A stretch of 5,504 nucleotides of DNA, taken from positions 1 to 5,504 of the forward strand of contig DPEO01000173.1 of the NCBI GenBank assembly GCA_003530935.1, given 5' to 3'. This DNA comes from Desulfomicrobiaceae bacterium. Lineage in GTDB: Bacteria > Desulfobacterota > Desulfovibrionia > Desulfovibrionales > Desulfomicrobiaceae. This document shows positions 4,604 to 5,504 of the stretch, piece after piece. The notes beneath the pieces are model-generated. The model was not told the DNA's origin. It worked only from the letters and a program-made list of their open reading frames with translations, and did no database searches. A program made the translations under genes and the position numbers. Position 1 is the stretch's first letter. The number at the start of each line of letters is the position of its first letter.

Positions 4604-5504
4604 ATGGCGGAACCCATCGCGGTGTTGGGGGCTTCGGGGTATATCGGCGGGCGTTTGGTCCCCGCCTTGCTGGAGCAGGGATTTGGGGTGCGGGCCTTGG
4701 GGCGTTCGGTGGCCAAGCTGGCGTGTCGGCCGTGGGGTCGGCACCCGCGGGTGCAGGTGGCGGTGGCCGATGCCTTGGATCAGGCAGCGCTGGCCCGCGC
4801 TTTGGAAGGTTGCCAGGCGGTCTATTATCTGGTGCATTCCATGACCTCCACAAAGGGCGATTTTGCCCAGCGTGACCGCCAAGCTGCACAGACCATGGCC
4901 CGCGCGGCCCAAGCGGCTGGAGTTCGGCGGATCATTTATTTGGGAGGCCTGGGAGACCCGAAGACGGAGCTCAGCGAGCATTTGCGTTCCCGCTTCGAGG
5001 TGGGGGAGGTCTTGGGTGCTGGAACGGTGCCGCTCACCTGGCTGCGGGCCGGGGTGGTCCTGGGCTCTGGCAGCGCTTCCTTCGAGATGATCCGCTACCT
5101 CGCCGAGCGCCTCCCCGTCATGCTGGCACCGCGCTGGGTGGACACGCCGTGCCAGCCCATCGCGGTGTCCAACGTCATCGAATATCTCGTGGGAGTCCTC
5201 GCCGAGCCGCGCGCTGCAGGGTGTATGTTCGACATCGGCGCCCCGGAGGTGCTCACCTACCGCCGCCTGCTGGAACTCTACGCCGAGGTGGCCGGCCTTC
5301 CCCGGCGCTGGATCATTGGTGTGCCGGTGCTGACCCCCCGGCTTTCGTCCTGGTGGGTCCACCTGGTGACTCCAGTGCCGGCCTCCCTGGCGCGGCCTTT
5401 GGCCGAAGGGCTGCGCAATCCCGCCGTGTGCCAGGAGCACGCCATTCGGGCCTTGGTGCCGGTGCGGCTCCTTTCCGCCCGCGAGGCCATGGCCCGAGCG
5501 CTCA
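4604..5504 (+). CDS. NAD(P)-binding atypical SDR protein with DUF2867, truncated by the right edge
   Basis: At least 300 residues, with no stop before the window ends. The N-terminus is a Rossmann nucleotide-binding fold of the NAD(P)H-binding/NmrA-like atypical SDR group: glycine motif GASGYIG (9-15), Arg34 in LGRS after strand two, Asp56 after strand three, YYLVHSM (74-80) and RRIIYLGGLG (108-117). These last two segments are typical of the group that includes E. coli YbjT. WLRAGVVLGSGSASFEMIRYL, near the middle, fits the same family. From WWVHLVTPVPASLARPLAEGLRNP onward the sequence resembles the start of the DUF2867 domain, which would occupy the missing C-terminus in a protein of roughly 450-500 residues. 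The ATG has AAGGAG 5 nt upstream. Divergent from pepA. Substrate and pathway are unknown; the SDR core predicts nucleotide binding, but a redox activity is not shown. Confidence 0.88.
   Translation, partial: MAEPIAVLGASGYIGGRLVPALLEQGFGVRALGRSVAKLACRPWGRHPRVQVAVADALDQAALARALEGCQAVYYLVHSMTSTKGDFAQRDRQAAQTMARAAQAAGVRRIIYLGGLGDPKTELSEHLRSRFEVGEVLGAGTVPLTWLRAGVVLGSGSASFEMIRYLAERLPVMLAPRWVDTPCQPIAVSNVIEYLVGVLAEPRAAGCMFDIGAPEVLTYRRLLELYAEVAGLPRRWIIGVPVLTPRLSSWWVHLVTPVPASLARPLAEGLRNPAVCQEHAIRALVPVRLLSAREAMARAL

Noticed and set aside
4460..5440. A long minus-strand open frame opposite the SDR gene and extending into pepA
   Set aside because: It overlaps two well-supported genes and the translation is low-complexity; the plus strand encodes a clear Rossmann protein.
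1..5504. Search for CRISPR repeats, tRNA/rRNA, transposases, attachment sites, defence or toxin-antitoxin genes
   Set aside because: Nothing of these kinds was recognisable on either strand; the window is almost fully explained by six ordinary genes with short intergenic gaps.

Overview
The window is an ordinary stretch of G+C-rich bacterial chromosome carrying six protein genes, two of which run off the ends. A class III tetraheme cytochrome c3 is the strongest taxonomic marker. Together with the formate dehydrogenase accessory factor FdhD and the Gram-negative periplasmic glucan protein OpgG, it points to a sulfate-reducing Desulfovibrionales-type bacterium (Desulfovibrio/Desulfomicrobium relatives). 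The fourth haem motif is the CXXCH form I recall from Desulfomicrobium rather than the CX4CH of classical Desulfovibrio c3, but that is only a weak pointer to genus.

Layout. (1) Positions 1-1037, minus strand: the N-terminal 345 codons of opgG, with a GTG start, a Sec signal peptide and a missing C-terminus beyond the left edge. (2) 1163-1558, minus: the cytochrome c3 precursor, upstream of opgG on the same strand; the 125-bp gap holds a perfect GC hairpin. (3) 1559-1744: a divergent intergenic region. (4) 1745-2551, plus: fdhD. (5) 2540-3100, minus: thpR (RNA 2',3'-cyclic phosphodiesterase), whose 3' end overlaps the fdhD 3' end by 12 bp. (6) 3100-4524, minus: pepA (M17 leucyl aminopeptidase), which overlaps the thpR start at a TGATG junction, so pepA-thpR is a translationally coupled pair. 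(7) 4525-4603: a short divergent promoter region. (8) 4604-5504, plus: an NAD(P)-binding SDR-like protein entering a DUF2867 domain, cut by the right edge.

How they fit together. The divergent c3/fdhD pair makes metabolic sense: FdhD sulfurates the molybdenum or tungsten cofactor of formate dehydrogenase, and in sulfate reducers periplasmic formate dehydrogenases pass electrons to tetraheme c3. OpgG serves cell-envelope glucan synthesis. ThpR and PepA are housekeeping RNA and peptide turnover enzymes, and the SDR/DUF2867 protein has no firm function. I found no RNA genes, mobile elements, CRISPR arrays or long repeats, and no evidence of a new biological system. The points worth checking are regulatory (a possible Shine-Dalgarno-masking hairpin before opgG, the shared c3/fdhD intergenic region) and a few family-level variations.
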